Source of the DNA: Bacillus infantis
GTDB lineage: Bacteria; Bacillota; Bacilli; Bacillales; Cytobacillaceae
Length of the DNA: 64,000 bases
Reading direction: 5' to 3'
Assembly: GCF_020171945.1 (NCBI RefSeq)
Contig: NZ_JAIVAP010000006.1
Coordinates: 186,001-250,000, forward strand
Shown: positions 28,481-43,162 of the stretch, one piece after another
Layout: each line of letters opens with the position of its first letter
How positions within the stretch are numbered: the first letter of the stretch is position 1
The notes under the pieces: model-generated
What the model was told of the DNA's origin: nothing
The model's database searches: none
What the model saw: only the letters and a program-made list of their open reading frames with translations
Position numbers and translations under genes: made by a program

Positions 28481-29722
28481 ATGAAGCATTTAGCACAGCA
28501 GGATGAGCAGGTTTTTCAATCGATTCAAGAAGAATTGAAGCGCCAGAGAACGAAGATCGAATTAATAGCTTCCGAGAATTTTGTCAGTGAAGCGGTGATG
28601 GAAGCACAAGGTTCTGTATTGACCAATAAATACGCCGAAGGCTATCCGGGCAGACGCTATTATGGCGGCTGTGAGCATGTCGATGTGACGGAAAATCTGG
28701 CGCGTGACCGTGCGAAGCAGATTTTCGGGGCAGAGCACGCCAATGTCCAGCCTCACTCGGGCGCCCAGGCAAACATGGCTGTTTATTTCACGATCCTGAA
28801 AACAGGGGACACTGTCCTTGGCATGAACCTGTCCCACGGCGGACACCTCACCCACGGCAGCCCTGTAAACTTCTCAGGCATTCAATACAATTTCGTTGAG
28901 TACGGAGTTGATAAAGACACACACCGCATCAATTATGACGATGTCCTTGAAAAAGCACGCGAGCATAAGCCAAAGCTGATCGTAGCAGGCGCAAGCGCCT
29001 ATCCGCGCGAGATCGACTTCAAGCGTTTCCGGGAAATTGCCGATGAAGTCGGTGCTTACCTGATGGTCGACATGGCCCATATTGCCGGCCTGGTCGCAGC
29101 GGGACTCCACCAAAATCCTGTGCTATATGCTGATTTTGTAACAACCACTACACATAAAACTTTGCGCGGACCGCGCGGCGGCATGATCCTTTGCCGTGAA
29201 GAATTCGCGAAGAAGATCGATAAGTCTATCTTCCCTGGCATCCAGGGCGGCCCATTGATGCACGTGATTGCAGCAAAGGCTGTCGCATTCGGCGAAGCCC
29301 TGCAGGACAGCTTCAAGGATTATGCGCAAAATATCATCAATAACGCTAAAGCACTTGGAGAAGGACTGAAGGAGGAAGGCATCGACCTCGTTTCCGGCGG
29401 AACGGACAACCACCTTCTTTTAATTGATCTCCGCTCCCTTGGCCTGACAGGCAAGGTGGCTGAAAAAGTGCTTGATGAAATCGGCATAACTGTTAATAAA
29501 AATACGATTCCATTCGATCCGGAAAGCCCGTTTGTTACAAGCGGCATCCGCATCGGAACAGCTGCAGTCACTTCCCGCGGCTTCGGCGAGAAAGAGATGA
29601 AGGAAATTGCATCCCTGATCGCTTTTACCCTCAAGAACCATGAGGACGAAGCAAAGCTTGCAGAAGCAAGCAGCCGTGTTGAGGAACTCACAGGCAGATT
29701 CACCCTTTATAAAGAGCTTTAA
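28481..29722 (+). CDS. glyA: Serine hydroxymethyltransferase
   Basis: A PLP enzyme that moves the serine hydroxymethyl group to tetrahydrofolate, giving glycine and 5,10-methylene-THF for purine, thymidylate and methionine synthesis. The 413 residues include the PLP lysine Lys226 in [28 protein letters not shown] near 55-69 and [13 protein letters not shown] near 196-208. I start at ATG 28481, with AGGGAGG 8 nt upstream. The in-frame ATG 28412 would add 23 residues absent from the family. A terminator follows. upp comes next, as in B. subtilis. Confidence 0.98.
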   Translation: MKHLAQQDEQVFQSIQEELKRQRTKIELIASENFVSEAVMEAQGSVLTNKYAEGYPGRRYYGGCEHVDVTENLARDRAKQIFGAEHANVQPHSGAQANMAVYFTILKTGDTVLGMNLSHGGHLTHGSPVNFSGIQYNFVEYGVDKDTHRINYDDVLEKAREHKPKLIVAGASAYPREIDFKRFREIADEVGAYLMVDMAHIAGLVAAGLHQNPVLYADFVTTTTHKTLRGPRGGMILCREEFAKKIDKSIFPGIQGGPLMHVIAAKAVAFGEALQDSFKDYAQNIINNAKALGEGLKEEGIDLVSGGTDNHLLLIDLRSLGLTGKVAEKVLDEIGITVNKNTIPFDPESPFVTSGIRIGTAAVTSRGFGEKEMKEIASLIAFTLKNHEDEAKLAEASSRVEELTGRFTLYKEL

Positions 29723-29726
29723 GATG

Positions 29727-29757
29727 GAGGGCCTTCCTTTGCGGGAGGCTCTTTTTT
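29727..29757 (+). terminator. glyA terminator
   Basis: GCCTTCC (29731-29737) pairs with GGGAGGC (29743-29749), followed by T6. Confidence 0.82.
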
Positions 29758-29808
29758 CGGGAGGCAAAGGCAGCCTTATGACGATTATTTAACAATTTCT
29801 GCTCCCAG

Positions 29809-29837
29809 TTGCCCTTGCATTTATTTTTCTGTAAAAT
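29809..29837 (+). promoter_or_regulatory. Candidate upp promoter
   Basis: TTGCCC (29809-29814), a 17-nt spacer and TAAAAT (29832-29837), 50 nt before the upp start. Confidence 0.6.
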
Positions 29838-29886
29838 TAGACGAAGTGTAAACGAAACATAGCGAAGAATAAAGGAGAGATTTTCA

Positions 29887-30516
29887 ATGGCAAAAGTATA
29901 CGTCTTTGATCACCCGCTCATTCAGCACAAGCTTACATACATCAGAGAAAAAAACACCGGCACGAAAGAGTTCCGCGAACTGGTTGATGAGGTCGCAACA
30001 CTTATGGCCTTTGAAATCACACGGGATATGCCTTTGGAAGAGATTGAAATTGAAACTCCTGTCAGCGTAACAAAGTCAAATGTCCTTTCCGGCAAAAAGC
30101 TTGGAATTGTGCCAATCCTGCGTGCGGGAATCGGCATGGTGGACGGCATCCTGAAGCTGATCCCGGCTGCCAAGGTAGGGCATATCGGCCTTTACCGCGA
30201 TCCGGCAACACTTCAGCCGGTTGAATATTATGCCAAGCTGCCAAGCGATGTCGAGGAAAGAGACTTCATCGTTGTCGATCCAATGCTTGCAACAGGCGGA
30301 TCTGCCATTGAAGCAATGAATTCCCTGAAGAAGCGCGGCGCGAAAAACATTAAATTCATGTGCCTGGTTGCTGCCCCTGAAGGTGTGGAAGCAGTGAAAG
30401 AAGCACATCCAGACGTAGACATCTACATTGCTGCACTTGACGAAAAGCTGAACGAAAAAGGCTATGTTGTACCAGGCCTTGGAGACGCTGGCGACCGATT
30501 GTTTGGAACTAAATAA
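29887..30516 (+). CDS. upp: Uracil phosphoribosyltransferase
   Basis: Salvages uracil by joining it to PRPP to make UMP. The 209 residues match the family exactly. [16 protein letters not shown] lies near 76-91, the PRPP loop [12 protein letters not shown] near 129-140, and the uracil-binding C-terminus [17 protein letters not shown] closes the protein. AAAGGAGAG precedes the ATG. The gene is followed after 15 nt by mnaA, so the two probably share transcription. Confidence 0.98.
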   Translation: MAKVYVFDHPLIQHKLTYIREKNTGTKEFRELVDEVATLMAFEITRDMPLEEIEIETPVSVTKSNVLSGKKLGIVPILRAGIGMVDGILKLIPAAKVGHIGLYRDPATLQPVEYYAKLPSDVEERDFIVVDPMLATGGSAIEAMNSLKKRGAKNIKFMCLVAAPEGVEAVKEAHPDVDIYIAALDEKLNEKGYVVPGLGDAGDRLFGTK

Positions 30517-30531
30517 GAAGAGGTGTCTTAC

Positions 30532-31680
30532 ATGAATCGTCCGATTAAAGTCATGACTATCTTCGGGACAAGGCCGGAAGCCATCAAGATGGCGCCGCTC
30601 GTCCTTGAACTGCAAAAGCACCCGGAGCACTTTGAGTCCATTGTTACCGTTACGGCGCAGCACCGCCAAATGCTTGACCAGGTGCTGGGCATCTTCAGCA
30701 TCACCCCTGATTATGACCTGAATATCATGAAAGACCGCCAGACGCTGGTCGATGTAACAACCAGGGGGCTTGAAGGCCTTGACAAGGTCATGAAGGAAGC
30801 GAAGCCTGATATCGTCCTTGTCCACGGTGATACAACGACGACTTTCATCGCGAGCCTTGCTGCCTTCTACAATCAGATCACGGTTGGCCACGTGGAAGCA
30901 GGCCTGCGTACATGGAATAAGTACTCTCCGTTTCCGGAAGAAATGAACCGCCAGCTGACAGGCGTCATGGCAGATATCCATTTCTCGCCTACAGCCATGT
31001 CTGCTGAAAACCTTCTTCGGGAAAATAAGAAAAACGAAAGCATCTTCGTTACAGGCAACACAGCCATTGATGCACTGAAAACAACCGTCAAGGATGCCTA
31101 CTCGCATGAAGTGCTTGATAGGCTTGGCAATGACAGGCTTGTCCTCCTGACGGCCCACCGCCGTGAAAACCTTGGGCAGCCGATGAGGAATATGTTCAAG
31201 GCAATCAAGCGGATCGTGGAAGAGCAGCAGGACATCCAAGTGGTATATCCTGTCCACTTGAACCCAGCTGTAAGGGAAGTGGCGGACGAAATCCTTGGAA
31301 ACGACCCGCGCATCCACCTGATCGAGCCGCTTGATGTCATTGACTTCCATAACTTTGCCTCAAGGGCAGAGCTGATCCTCACCGATTCAGGCGGAGTCCA
31401 GGAAGAAGCGCCGTCACTGGGCGTTCCTGTGCTAGTCCTCCGCGATACAACTGAAAGGCCGGAAGGAATCGATGCCGGCACTCTCAAGCTTGCCGGTGTT
31501 GAAGAACAGCCGATCTACGAAATGGCAACCGAACTTCTCACAAACCGGACGGCCTATGAAAAAATGGCTAAAGCTACAAACCCTTACGGAGACGGAAACG
31601 CCTCTGCCCGGATCGGAGAAGCGATTCGTTACTATTTCAAGCAGACAGAAGAAAGACCTGGAGATTATAATCCGAATTAA
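30532..31680 (+). CDS. mnaA: UDP-N-acetylglucosamine 2-epimerase (non-hydrolysing)
   Basis: Interconverts UDP-GlcNAc and UDP-ManNAc, the precursor for wall teichoic acid linkage units and other surface polymers. The 382 residues show FGTRPEAIKMAPL at the N-terminus, VHGDTTTTF, HVEAGLRT and the C-terminal UDP-binding TDSGGVQEEAPSLGVPVLVLR. ATG 30532 is used, with AGAGGTG 7 nt upstream. Its position after upp and before the atp operon is found in many Bacillus. It could also serve a capsule or S-layer polymer; no such cluster is in view. Confidence 0.96.
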   Translation: MNRPIKVMTIFGTRPEAIKMAPLVLELQKHPEHFESIVTVTAQHRQMLDQVLGIFSITPDYDLNIMKDRQTLVDVTTRGLEGLDKVMKEAKPDIVLVHGDTTTTFIASLAAFYNQITVGHVEAGLRTWNKYSPFPEEMNRQLTGVMADIHFSPTAMSAENLLRENKKNESIFVTGNTAIDALKTTVKDAYSHEVLDRLGNDRLVLLTAHRRENLGQPMRNMFKAIKRIVEEQQDIQVVYPVHLNPAVREVADEILGNDPRIHLIEPLDVIDFHNFASRAELILTDSGGVQEEAPSLGVPVLVLRDTTERPEGIDAGTLKLAGVEEQPIYEMATELLTNRTAYEKMAKATNPYGDGNASARIGEAIRYYFKQTEERPGDYNPN

Positions 31681-31684
31681 TGGG

Positions 31685-31715
31685 ACCGGCCGCGGAGAGC
31701 GGCTGGTTTTTTTAT
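31685..31715 (+). terminator. upp-mnaA terminator
   Basis: ACCGGCCGC pairs with GCGGCTGGT (one wobble), followed by T7. Confidence 0.88.
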
Positions 31716-31744
31716 TTGTTTTGAATGGGTGTTTTGGTAATAAA

Positions 31745-31828
31745 TGTATTTTATGTAGAATAATGCAGATTTTATGTAGAAAAACAAAAAAATTTAGTAG
31801 AATAACAGAAAATTTATGTAGAATCCTG
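31745..31828 (+). repeat. Array B: four units of array A's keyword, inverted, at exact 21-nt spacing
   Basis: GTAGAA occurs at 31755, 31776, 31797 and 31818, each 21 nt apart. Read on the minus strand the units are TTCTACATAAA plus a variable half, the same keyword as array A. The outermost units of A and B share TTCTACATA-AATACATTTATT almost exactly. Confidence 0.9.
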
Positions 31829-31940
31829 ACACTTCACGAAGATAAAATGATTCAAACCTCAATAAAAGAGGAGTTTTTCCATTAAATAAAGAATAAAATA
31901 CTGACCAAATACCATTTCAAAGAGGTGAAAGCCCATATGA

Positions 31941-32954
31941 TTGCAAAAAAAAAGAGTCGTTCCTTTAAAAATCAGGCAGCTTGAAGCATTGTTGAGAAGA
32001 TTGCCGCCGCATCATCCGAAAATCCCTCTAATTGAGCAAGATCTTATAAAACGCCGCACCGGTTACCGCGGAGAAAATAACGTAGACTATCATCTTTCCT
32101 TCCTGCCGGATGAATATCTCATATTTCATGGCCTCCGCTTAGTGCATCAGCACCCCTTCCAGATAGATACCCTTATACTTGCCCCCTCATTTATCACAGC
32201 AGCTGAAATCAAGAACATTTCCGGTACACTATTTTTCGAAAAACACTCCCATCAAGTAATCAGGCAGTCCAGCAAGGGGGAGGATGGGTTTTCCAATCCG
32301 CTGCTTCAAGTCCAGCGGCATAAAGTTCAGCTGCAGGGTTGGATGGAGAAAATGAAGCTTCCAGCCTTGCCAATTGAGCCGCTAGTCATCATCAGTTCCA
32401 ATTCCACGATTATTAAAACAAACACAGGCAATGAGCATATTTATAAAACCGTGATACATGCAGAACAGCTGCCCAGAAAACTTGAAAAGCTCCGGCCACT
32501 CTCTCCCTCGCTAATCCTAACTAGCAAAGAGATGAGCAAAGTGAAAAGGCTCCTGCTGAAAAACCACGAGCCACTCTATACATCAATTCTCGAACAATAT
32601 AGCATCTCACCAGATGAAATCATCCGCGGGGTGCAATGCCCCGGATGTCAGCTGTACGCGATGTCCCGCATACATGGCAGATGGATTTGTCCGGCTTGCA
32701 CCGGTATGTCCAAAAAAGCCCACATCCGCGCTATCCTTGATTACTTTCTCCTTGTGGAAAACACCCTCAGCATTCAGAAGTGCAGAGATTTTCTGCTATA
32801 TGACTCCAGCAGGAACATCCACCAACTAATATCTTCACTCAACCTCCACTCCTCCGGCACCACCAAAAACCGCCTATACCACTCACCCTCCGAAGAAAAC
32901 TGGGAGGACCTTGAAAACCTCCTGAATACTCCCGCCCTTCAAAACAAACCCTAA
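31941..32954 (+). CDS. NERD-domain protein with C-terminal zinc ribbon; start region disturbed by a poly-A tract
   Basis: A 337-residue protein with a nuclease-related (NERD) domain (about 33-150: GYRGENNVDYHL, FQIDTLILAP, AAEIKNISGTL, NPLLQVQRHKVQL) and a zinc ribbon (CPGCQ and CPACT, about 233-255). NERD proteins are thought to act on nucleic acids, but no function is proven. The longest frame starts at TTG 31941, which has no good site. The well-placed ATG at 31937, 8 nt after GAGGTGAAAG, is out of frame because of a run of nine A residues. With eight A residues it would read MIAKKRVVPLKI and join the frame. This could be a frameshift, slippage or a sequencing error. Confidence 0.75.
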   Translation: MQKKRVVPLKIRQLEALLRRLPPHHPKIPLIEQDLIKRRTGYRGENNVDYHLSFLPDEYLIFHGLRLVHQHPFQIDTLILAPSFITAAEIKNISGTLFFEKHSHQVIRQSSKGEDGFSNPLLQVQRHKVQLQGWMEKMKLPALPIEPLVIISSNSTIIKTNTGNEHIYKTVIHAEQLPRKLEKLRPLSPSLILTSKEMSKVKRLLLKNHEPLYTSILEQYSISPDEIIRGVQCPGCQLYAMSRIHGRWICPACTGMSKKAHIRAILDYFLLVENTLSIQKCRDFLLYDSSRNIHQLISSLNLHSSGTTKNRLYHSPSEENWEDLENLLNTPALQNKP

Positions 32955-32979
32955 GGAAAAACGCCGAAAGGAGCCTCCC

Positions 32980-35220
32980 ATGAAAAAAATCTTCCTCATT
33001 ATCAGTCTGTTTGCGGTCATGCTCAGTCCTCATGTGAATGCAAGAACACTACAAATCCCTCCGCTTCCGGCTGAACCGGAGGATACAGAGCGGGTGGCAA
33101 TTGTCCTGATGAAAGAAGGGAAAACCGAACAGGACCGGAATATCCTTCTCCGGCAATACCCTGAATTAGTTCTTAGGCAAAGTTTCCAGGAGGCCTTGAA
33201 CGGTTTTTCAGTAAAGGGACCTGTCAACAGTCTGGACAGGCTTTCCAAAGAAGAGGAAGTCTTGACGATATCCCAGGCGGTCACTTATCAGGCAGAGAAT
33301 GAGGATGGCATCAGCCTGATCGGCAGCCATACAGTCAGGGGGCTGTTTGATGAAAAGGGGGAGCGGCTGTCTGGTAAGGGTGTCACCATCGGTGTGATTG
33401 ATACGGGAATTGATTATAATCATCCGGACCTGCGGAGGAATTACGCCGGCGGCCGCGACCTGGTGGACCAGGATAATGATCCGATGGAAACGGTGAGGAC
33501 GGCAGGAGAGAATACTTTTCACGGAACCCATGTGGCGGGAGTGATTGCGGCCAATGGCAAAATGAGGGGAGTGGCGCCTGATGCAAAGATCATTGCCTAC
33601 CGGGCGCTCGGACCTGGAGGGGCGGGGACAACGGAGCAGGTGATTGCAGCCATTGAACAGGCCATCAAGGATAAGGTCGACATTTTGAATCTATCGCTTG
33701 GCAACAGTGTCAATGGCCCGGATCTGCCCATCAGTCTTGCCCTGAATAAAGCAGTCGATAAGGGCATTACCGCTGTCACTTCGTCTGGAAATTCAGGGCC
33801 GAACACCTGGACGGTCGGCTCGCCGGGTACTGCCTCCAAAGCGATATCGGTAGGTGCCTCTACACCAAAGCTGCGGATTCCATATCTTGATTTCGGAAGC
33901 GGAAAGAAAGTGAAACTGAATCCCCTTCAAGGCTCTTCACTCTGGAATTTAGACCGTTCCTATGAGCTGGCGTTCGGCGGGCTTGGCAAACCCGAAGAGC
34001 TTGAGAGGATAAAAGGGAAGATTGCACTCATTCAGAGGGGTGGCCTTACTTTTTCACAAAAAGCCAAAAATGCCAGGGAGGCAGGCGCCATCGCAGTTAT
34101 TATCTACAATAATACGGACGGAAGCTTCGCAGGCAATCTTGAGGAGGATGCAGGCCTTCCGGTCGTGTCGCTCTCTAAGCAGGATGGGAGCCAGCTGAAA
34201 AAGCGCCTGCAGGAAGAAACGGTGCTGGCCCGGACATATATAATAGAAGAAAAGGATATTCTTGCCGATTTCAGCTCCCGCGGACCTGTGACTGATACCT
34301 GGGAAATCAAGCCGGATGTACTGGCCCCGGGTGTGGCTATCAGCAGTACGGTTCCCGGGGGATATCTGCCGCTGCAGGGAACGAGTATGGCCTCGCCCCA
34401 TGTCGCAGGTGCATGTGCGCTGATTAAACAGGCTCATCCTGATTGGAGTCCGGAAGAAATCAAAGCCTCGCTCATGAATACGGCTCTGCCTCTTTATAAT
34501 GAAGGAGGCATGCTGTACAGGACCTATGAACAGGGGGCAGGCCGCATCCAGGTCGAAGAAGCGGTGAAGGCCCCTGACTTAGTGATGCCGGCCTCACTCC
34601 AGTTTGGCAAGTTCAAAATAGCCGGCCGTGAGAATGAGCATGTCCGCTATCTGACTGTTAAAAATGCCGGCAGCCGAACAGAGTCATATTCATTCTCTGT
34701 ACCCTCTAACATAAGCGGGATTGAATGGGAGATGCCGCTCGCCTTTCGACTTGAACCCGGCGGGAAAAAGAAGGTCGCTATCAGGATGAGAATAGATCCG
34801 GAAGAATTCAAACAGAAAATCCATGATGGGCGGCTTGTCCTGAATGCGGGCAGCAGGAAAGTCAGCATCCCGTATTTGTATGTCCTCGAGGAGCCGGATT
34901 ATCCTCGTGTAATGGGGTTTGATTTTGGCAGGGGGGACAATGGCGGAAGTTACCGCTATGAAGTCTATCTGCCAGGGGGAGCGGAGGAATTCGGAATTGC
35001 GCTGTTCGATCCCGATACACTTCGTTTCATTCAATTTCTTGACTGGAAGCGTGATGCGGGCAAAGGCCAGATCCGCAGGGAATTAGCGAACGATGATCTG
35101 CCTCCGGACGGCGTCTACATTGCCCAGGTCTTTGCAAGGAAAGCCGGCAGGCAGGATAGGATCGAGGCCTATCTGGAGGTAAAAAAAGAAGAGGATGAGG
35201 GTGCAATTGGAGCGAGATAA
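32980..35220 (+). CDS. Secreted subtilisin-family serine protease, Vpr-like
   Basis: A 746-residue extracellular S8 protease. The order is a signal peptide (1-21), an inhibitor I9-like propeptide (about 35-105), and a catalytic domain with Asp141 (IGVIDTGIDYNHP), His181 (FHGTHVAG), the oxyanion Asn271 and Ser469 (GTSMASPH). A PA domain of about 100 residues is inserted between Asn271 and Ser469 (ALIQRGGLTFSQKAKNA). The C-terminal 200 residues resemble an Fn3-like domain. The layout matches B. subtilis Vpr, although at 746 residues it is shorter than Vpr (about 800). ATG 32980 follows GAAAGGAGCC. It is transcribed alone. Confidence 0.92.
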   Translation: MKKIFLIISLFAVMLSPHVNARTLQIPPLPAEPEDTERVAIVLMKEGKTEQDRNILLRQYPELVLRQSFQEALNGFSVKGPVNSLDRLSKEEEVLTISQAVTYQAENEDGISLIGSHTVRGLFDEKGERLSGKGVTIGVIDTGIDYNHPDLRRNYAGGRDLVDQDNDPMETVRTAGENTFHGTHVAGVIAANGKMRGVAPDAKIIAYRALGPGGAGTTEQVIAAIEQAIKDKVDILNLSLGNSVNGPDLPISLALNKAVDKGITAVTSSGNSGPNTWTVGSPGTASKAISVGASTPKLRIPYLDFGSGKKVKLNPLQGSSLWNLDRSYELAFGGLGKPEELERIKGKIALIQRGGLTFSQKAKNAREAGAIAVIIYNNTDGSFAGNLEEDAGLPVVSLSKQDGSQLKKRLQEETVLARTYIIEEKDILADFSSRGPVTDTWEIKPDVLAPGVAISSTVPGGYLPLQGTSMASPHVAGACALIKQAHPDWSPEEIKASLMNTALPLYNEGGMLYRTYEQGAGRIQVEEAVKAPDLVMPASLQFGKFKIAGRENEHVRYLTVKNAGSRTESYSFSVPSNISGIEWEMPLAFRLEPGGKKKVAIRMRIDPEEFKQKIHDGRLVLNAGSRKVSIPYLYVLEEPDYPRVMGFDFGRGDNGGSYRYEVYLPGGAEEFGIALFDPDTLRFIQFLDWKRDAGKGQIRRELANDDLPPDGVYIAQVFARKAGRQDRIEAYLEVKKEEDEGAIGAR

Positions 35221-35238
35221 TGCCTCGCTCCAATTGCA
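35202..35238 (+). terminator. 15-bp perfect hairpin overlapping the protease stop codon
   Basis: TGCAATTGGAGCGAG (35202-35216) pairs perfectly with CTCGCTCCAATTGCA (35224-35238). The TAA stop (35218-35220) is in the 7-nt loop. There is no T-run, so it may act in mRNA stability rather than intrinsic termination. Confidence 0.7.
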
Positions 35239-35300
35239 AGTTAATATTCGAAAAAAAAATCGAAAATAGTGTGAACAAAGACTTTTCCGTTACTGGAGTT

Positions 35301-35316
35301 TGTGAACTTTTTCACT
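35301..35316 (+). promoter_or_regulatory. Fnr-like box upstream of the atp promoter
   Basis: TGTGA-ACTTTT-TCACT fits the Bacillus Fnr pattern TGTGA-N6-TCAC(A/T). It is centred about 52 bp before the likely start site. Binding is unproven. Confidence 0.45.
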
Positions 35317-35325
35317 CCGAATGCA

Positions 35326-35354
35326 TTGACATTGACAGATGCCTATTGTATGCT
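35326..35354 (+). promoter_or_regulatory. atp operon sigma A promoter
   Basis: TTGACA (35326-35331, directly repeated at 35332-35337), a 17-nt spacer and TATGCT (35349-35354). It lies in the 328-nt gap before atpZ. The leader would be about 190 nt. I see no gene in this gap. Confidence 0.65.
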
Positions 35355-35548
35355 TACAAAGGGTATAAAATGATAGGGTTTTCACAGATTTCATGCGAAA
35401 GAAAATTACCGCAATCTGCATGATATCAACAATGAAAACACTTACCTCAAAACAAACACCATTCTCTTTTTACCAGTAGGAAATCCTGCATTCTTAAGAC
35501 AAATTATCCGTCAAAGGAATACATTTCCATCATGGAGGATGCGTTATC

Positions 35549-35770
35549 ATGCGTCGAAAAGACCGCCACCCGTTTCAAGCCATGGCTTTAATGTCCGCCA
35601 TCCTTTCCCAATTAGTAGGCTCTATCCTGATCGGCATCTTCCTTGGAAGATGGTTTGATAAAGTAATTGGAACCGAGCCGTTATTCCTGATAATCGGATT
35701 GCTTATAGGATTGGCAGCGGGGACTTATGCCATGCTTCACCTGGTCAGACGTTTCTTTACAGGAGACTAA
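35549..35770 (+). CDS. atpZ: AtpZ, small accessory membrane protein of ATP synthase
   Basis: A 73-residue two-helix membrane protein at the head of the operon, belonging to the AtpZ/AtpI family. Helices lie at about 14-34 and 43-67, with LGRWFDKVIGTEPLFLIIGLL between and across them. Family members form small channels or assembly factors for the Fo c-ring, with a proposed Mg2+ transport role in alkaliphilic Bacillus. Its function in this organism is inferred. GGAGGAT lies 8 nt before the ATG. It is followed 6 nt later by atpI. Confidence 0.85.
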   Translation: MRRKDRHPFQAMALMSAILSQLVGSILIGIFLGRWFDKVIGTEPLFLIIGLLIGLAAGTYAMLHLVRRFFTGD

Positions 35771-35776
35771 CAGCCT

Positions 35777-36151
35777 ATGCCAGACCTCAAAACAATGTTT
35801 ATACGGCAGCGCAAATACATATTCCTACTGCTGTCAGTCTATGTTCTTGGCTGGGGGTTCACCTCTTATCAATCTATTTTTATGGGGCTGATATTGGGGA
35901 CAAGCCTGAGCCTGTTCAACTTATGGCTGATGGTAAGGAAGACGGACCAGCTTGGGGAAGCGGCAGCGAATGGCCAAAGGATGCGGTCGCTCGGGATGCT
36001 GTCGAGGATGGCGACGGCAGTGCTTGCCGTCATGATCAGCATGAGGTACCCGGATGAGGTGCACCTGATCAGCGTAGTTCTGGGATTAATGACATCATAT
36101 ATTGTCATTATGATAGATTATTTTCTTCAACTTTTTGTTTTACGTAAATAG
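35777..36151 (+). CDS. atpI: ATP synthase protein I
   Basis: A 124-residue membrane protein with four hydrophobic segments, the Bacillus type AtpI. Proposed roles are assembly of the c-ring and stabilisation of Fo. It is not a structural subunit of the mature enzyme. Visible features are the basic N-terminus MFIRQRKYIF, GLILGTSLSLFNLWLM and a hydrophobic C-terminus ending FVLRK. Its start follows atpZ by 6 nt, and atpB follows after 21 nt. Conservation in this family is low, so the call rests on position and topology. Confidence 0.85.
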   Translation: MPDLKTMFIRQRKYIFLLLSVYVLGWGFTSYQSIFMGLILGTSLSLFNLWLMVRKTDQLGEAAANGQRMRSLGMLSRMATAVLAVMISMRYPDEVHLISVVLGLMTSYIVIMIDYFLQLFVLRK

Positions 36152-36883
<732 letters not shown>

Positions 36884-36905
36884 TATATACCTGTTCATTC
36901 TATGA

Positions 36906-37172
<267 letters not shown>

Positions 37173-37189
37173 TTATAAGCATTACACAT

Positions 37190-37224
37190 AATGGCGAAGA
37201 TCATGGATGTGACCCTTCGCCATT
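37190..37224 (+). terminator. Hairpin after atpE, inside the atp operon
   Basis: AATGGCGAAG (37190-37199) pairs with CTTCGCCATT (37215-37224) over 10 bp. A second hairpin, ATCCGC...CCTG-TG-CAGG...CGGAT, lies at about 37261-37285. These fill the 217-nt gap before atpF. They may protect atpE mRNA or reduce read-through. Confidence 0.6.
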
Positions 37225-37353
37225 CCTTTATGCCCAGGTGCGGATGCGCCTTATTCTTGGAGATCCGCTTAGCCTGTGCAGGCGGATGCAAACTGGCTTT
37301 TTGAATCTGAAAGAACCGAATTCATATGATGAAATTCGTTAACTTGTTGATAG

Positions 37354-38456
<1,103 letters not shown>

Positions 38457-38465
38457 GATTTATAG

Positions 38466-39989
<1,524 letters not shown>

Positions 39990-40007
39990 TAGCGCAAGTC
40001 CCAAGCA

Positions 40008-40036
40008 GAAAAAGCCTGATTCAGGCTTTTTCCCTT
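40008..40036 (+). terminator. Terminator-like hairpin between atpA and atpG
   Basis: GAAAAAGCCTGA is mirrored by TCAGGCTTTTTC (40008-40032), so the 3' arm ends in T5. A second hairpin, GGGCTGCCC/GGGCAG, lies at about 40087-40112. Intrinsic terminators are not expected in the middle of an essential operon. Partial termination or an RNA-processing site is possible. Confidence 0.65.
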
Positions 40037-40138
40037 GAGGATGGATATCGCTGTTAAAGGTCTGACAATAGAAGGGCTGGCGGGGCTGCCCCAAAACGGG
40101 CAGGCTCTCAGCCTGACATTCTTTGAAAAGGGTGGTGA

Positions 40139-41005
<867 letters not shown>

Positions 41006-41154
41006 TAAATGCCAGTCCTGGACGCTGATAGAAGCTGCTGCTTAGGTGCCTTCACTGCTGATGGCGCCAAAGCATCTGCATCTTACAGCACAGGCCAGGC
41101 AAAGCAAGATAGAGATGCCCGACTGATATCATGCCAGGCGCAATCCTCTATTGA

Positions 41155-42600
<1,446 letters not shown>

Positions 42601-42619
42601 TTTCGGACCAGGAGGGTAA

Positions 42620-43030
<411 letters not shown>

Positions 43031-43036
43031 TTATAA

Positions 43037-43068
43037 AAACCTCCGGTAAATGCCGGGGGTTTTTTCTT
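43037..43068 (+). terminator. atp operon terminator
   Basis: AACCTCCGG (43037-43045) pairs with CCGGGGGTT (43052-43060), followed by T6. Confidence 0.9.
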
Positions 43069-43162
43069 TTGGCTCTTTTCGAAAAGTAAAGTTGAAGGAT
43101 AGAGAAGGTAAGGTTTTGAAAAATGGAAGTCTTATACTTACTTGAATGAGTGACAGCAAGCT

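Noticed and set aside
30076-31350. A 424-codon minus-strand frame across upp and mnaA
   Set aside because: It is fully antisense to two certain genes, rich in His, Cys and Phe as typical for shadows, and lacks a start signal.
35220-35423. A 67-codon frame between the protease and atpZ
   Set aside because: It begins in the hairpin at the protease stop and runs through the probable atp promoter, with no start site.
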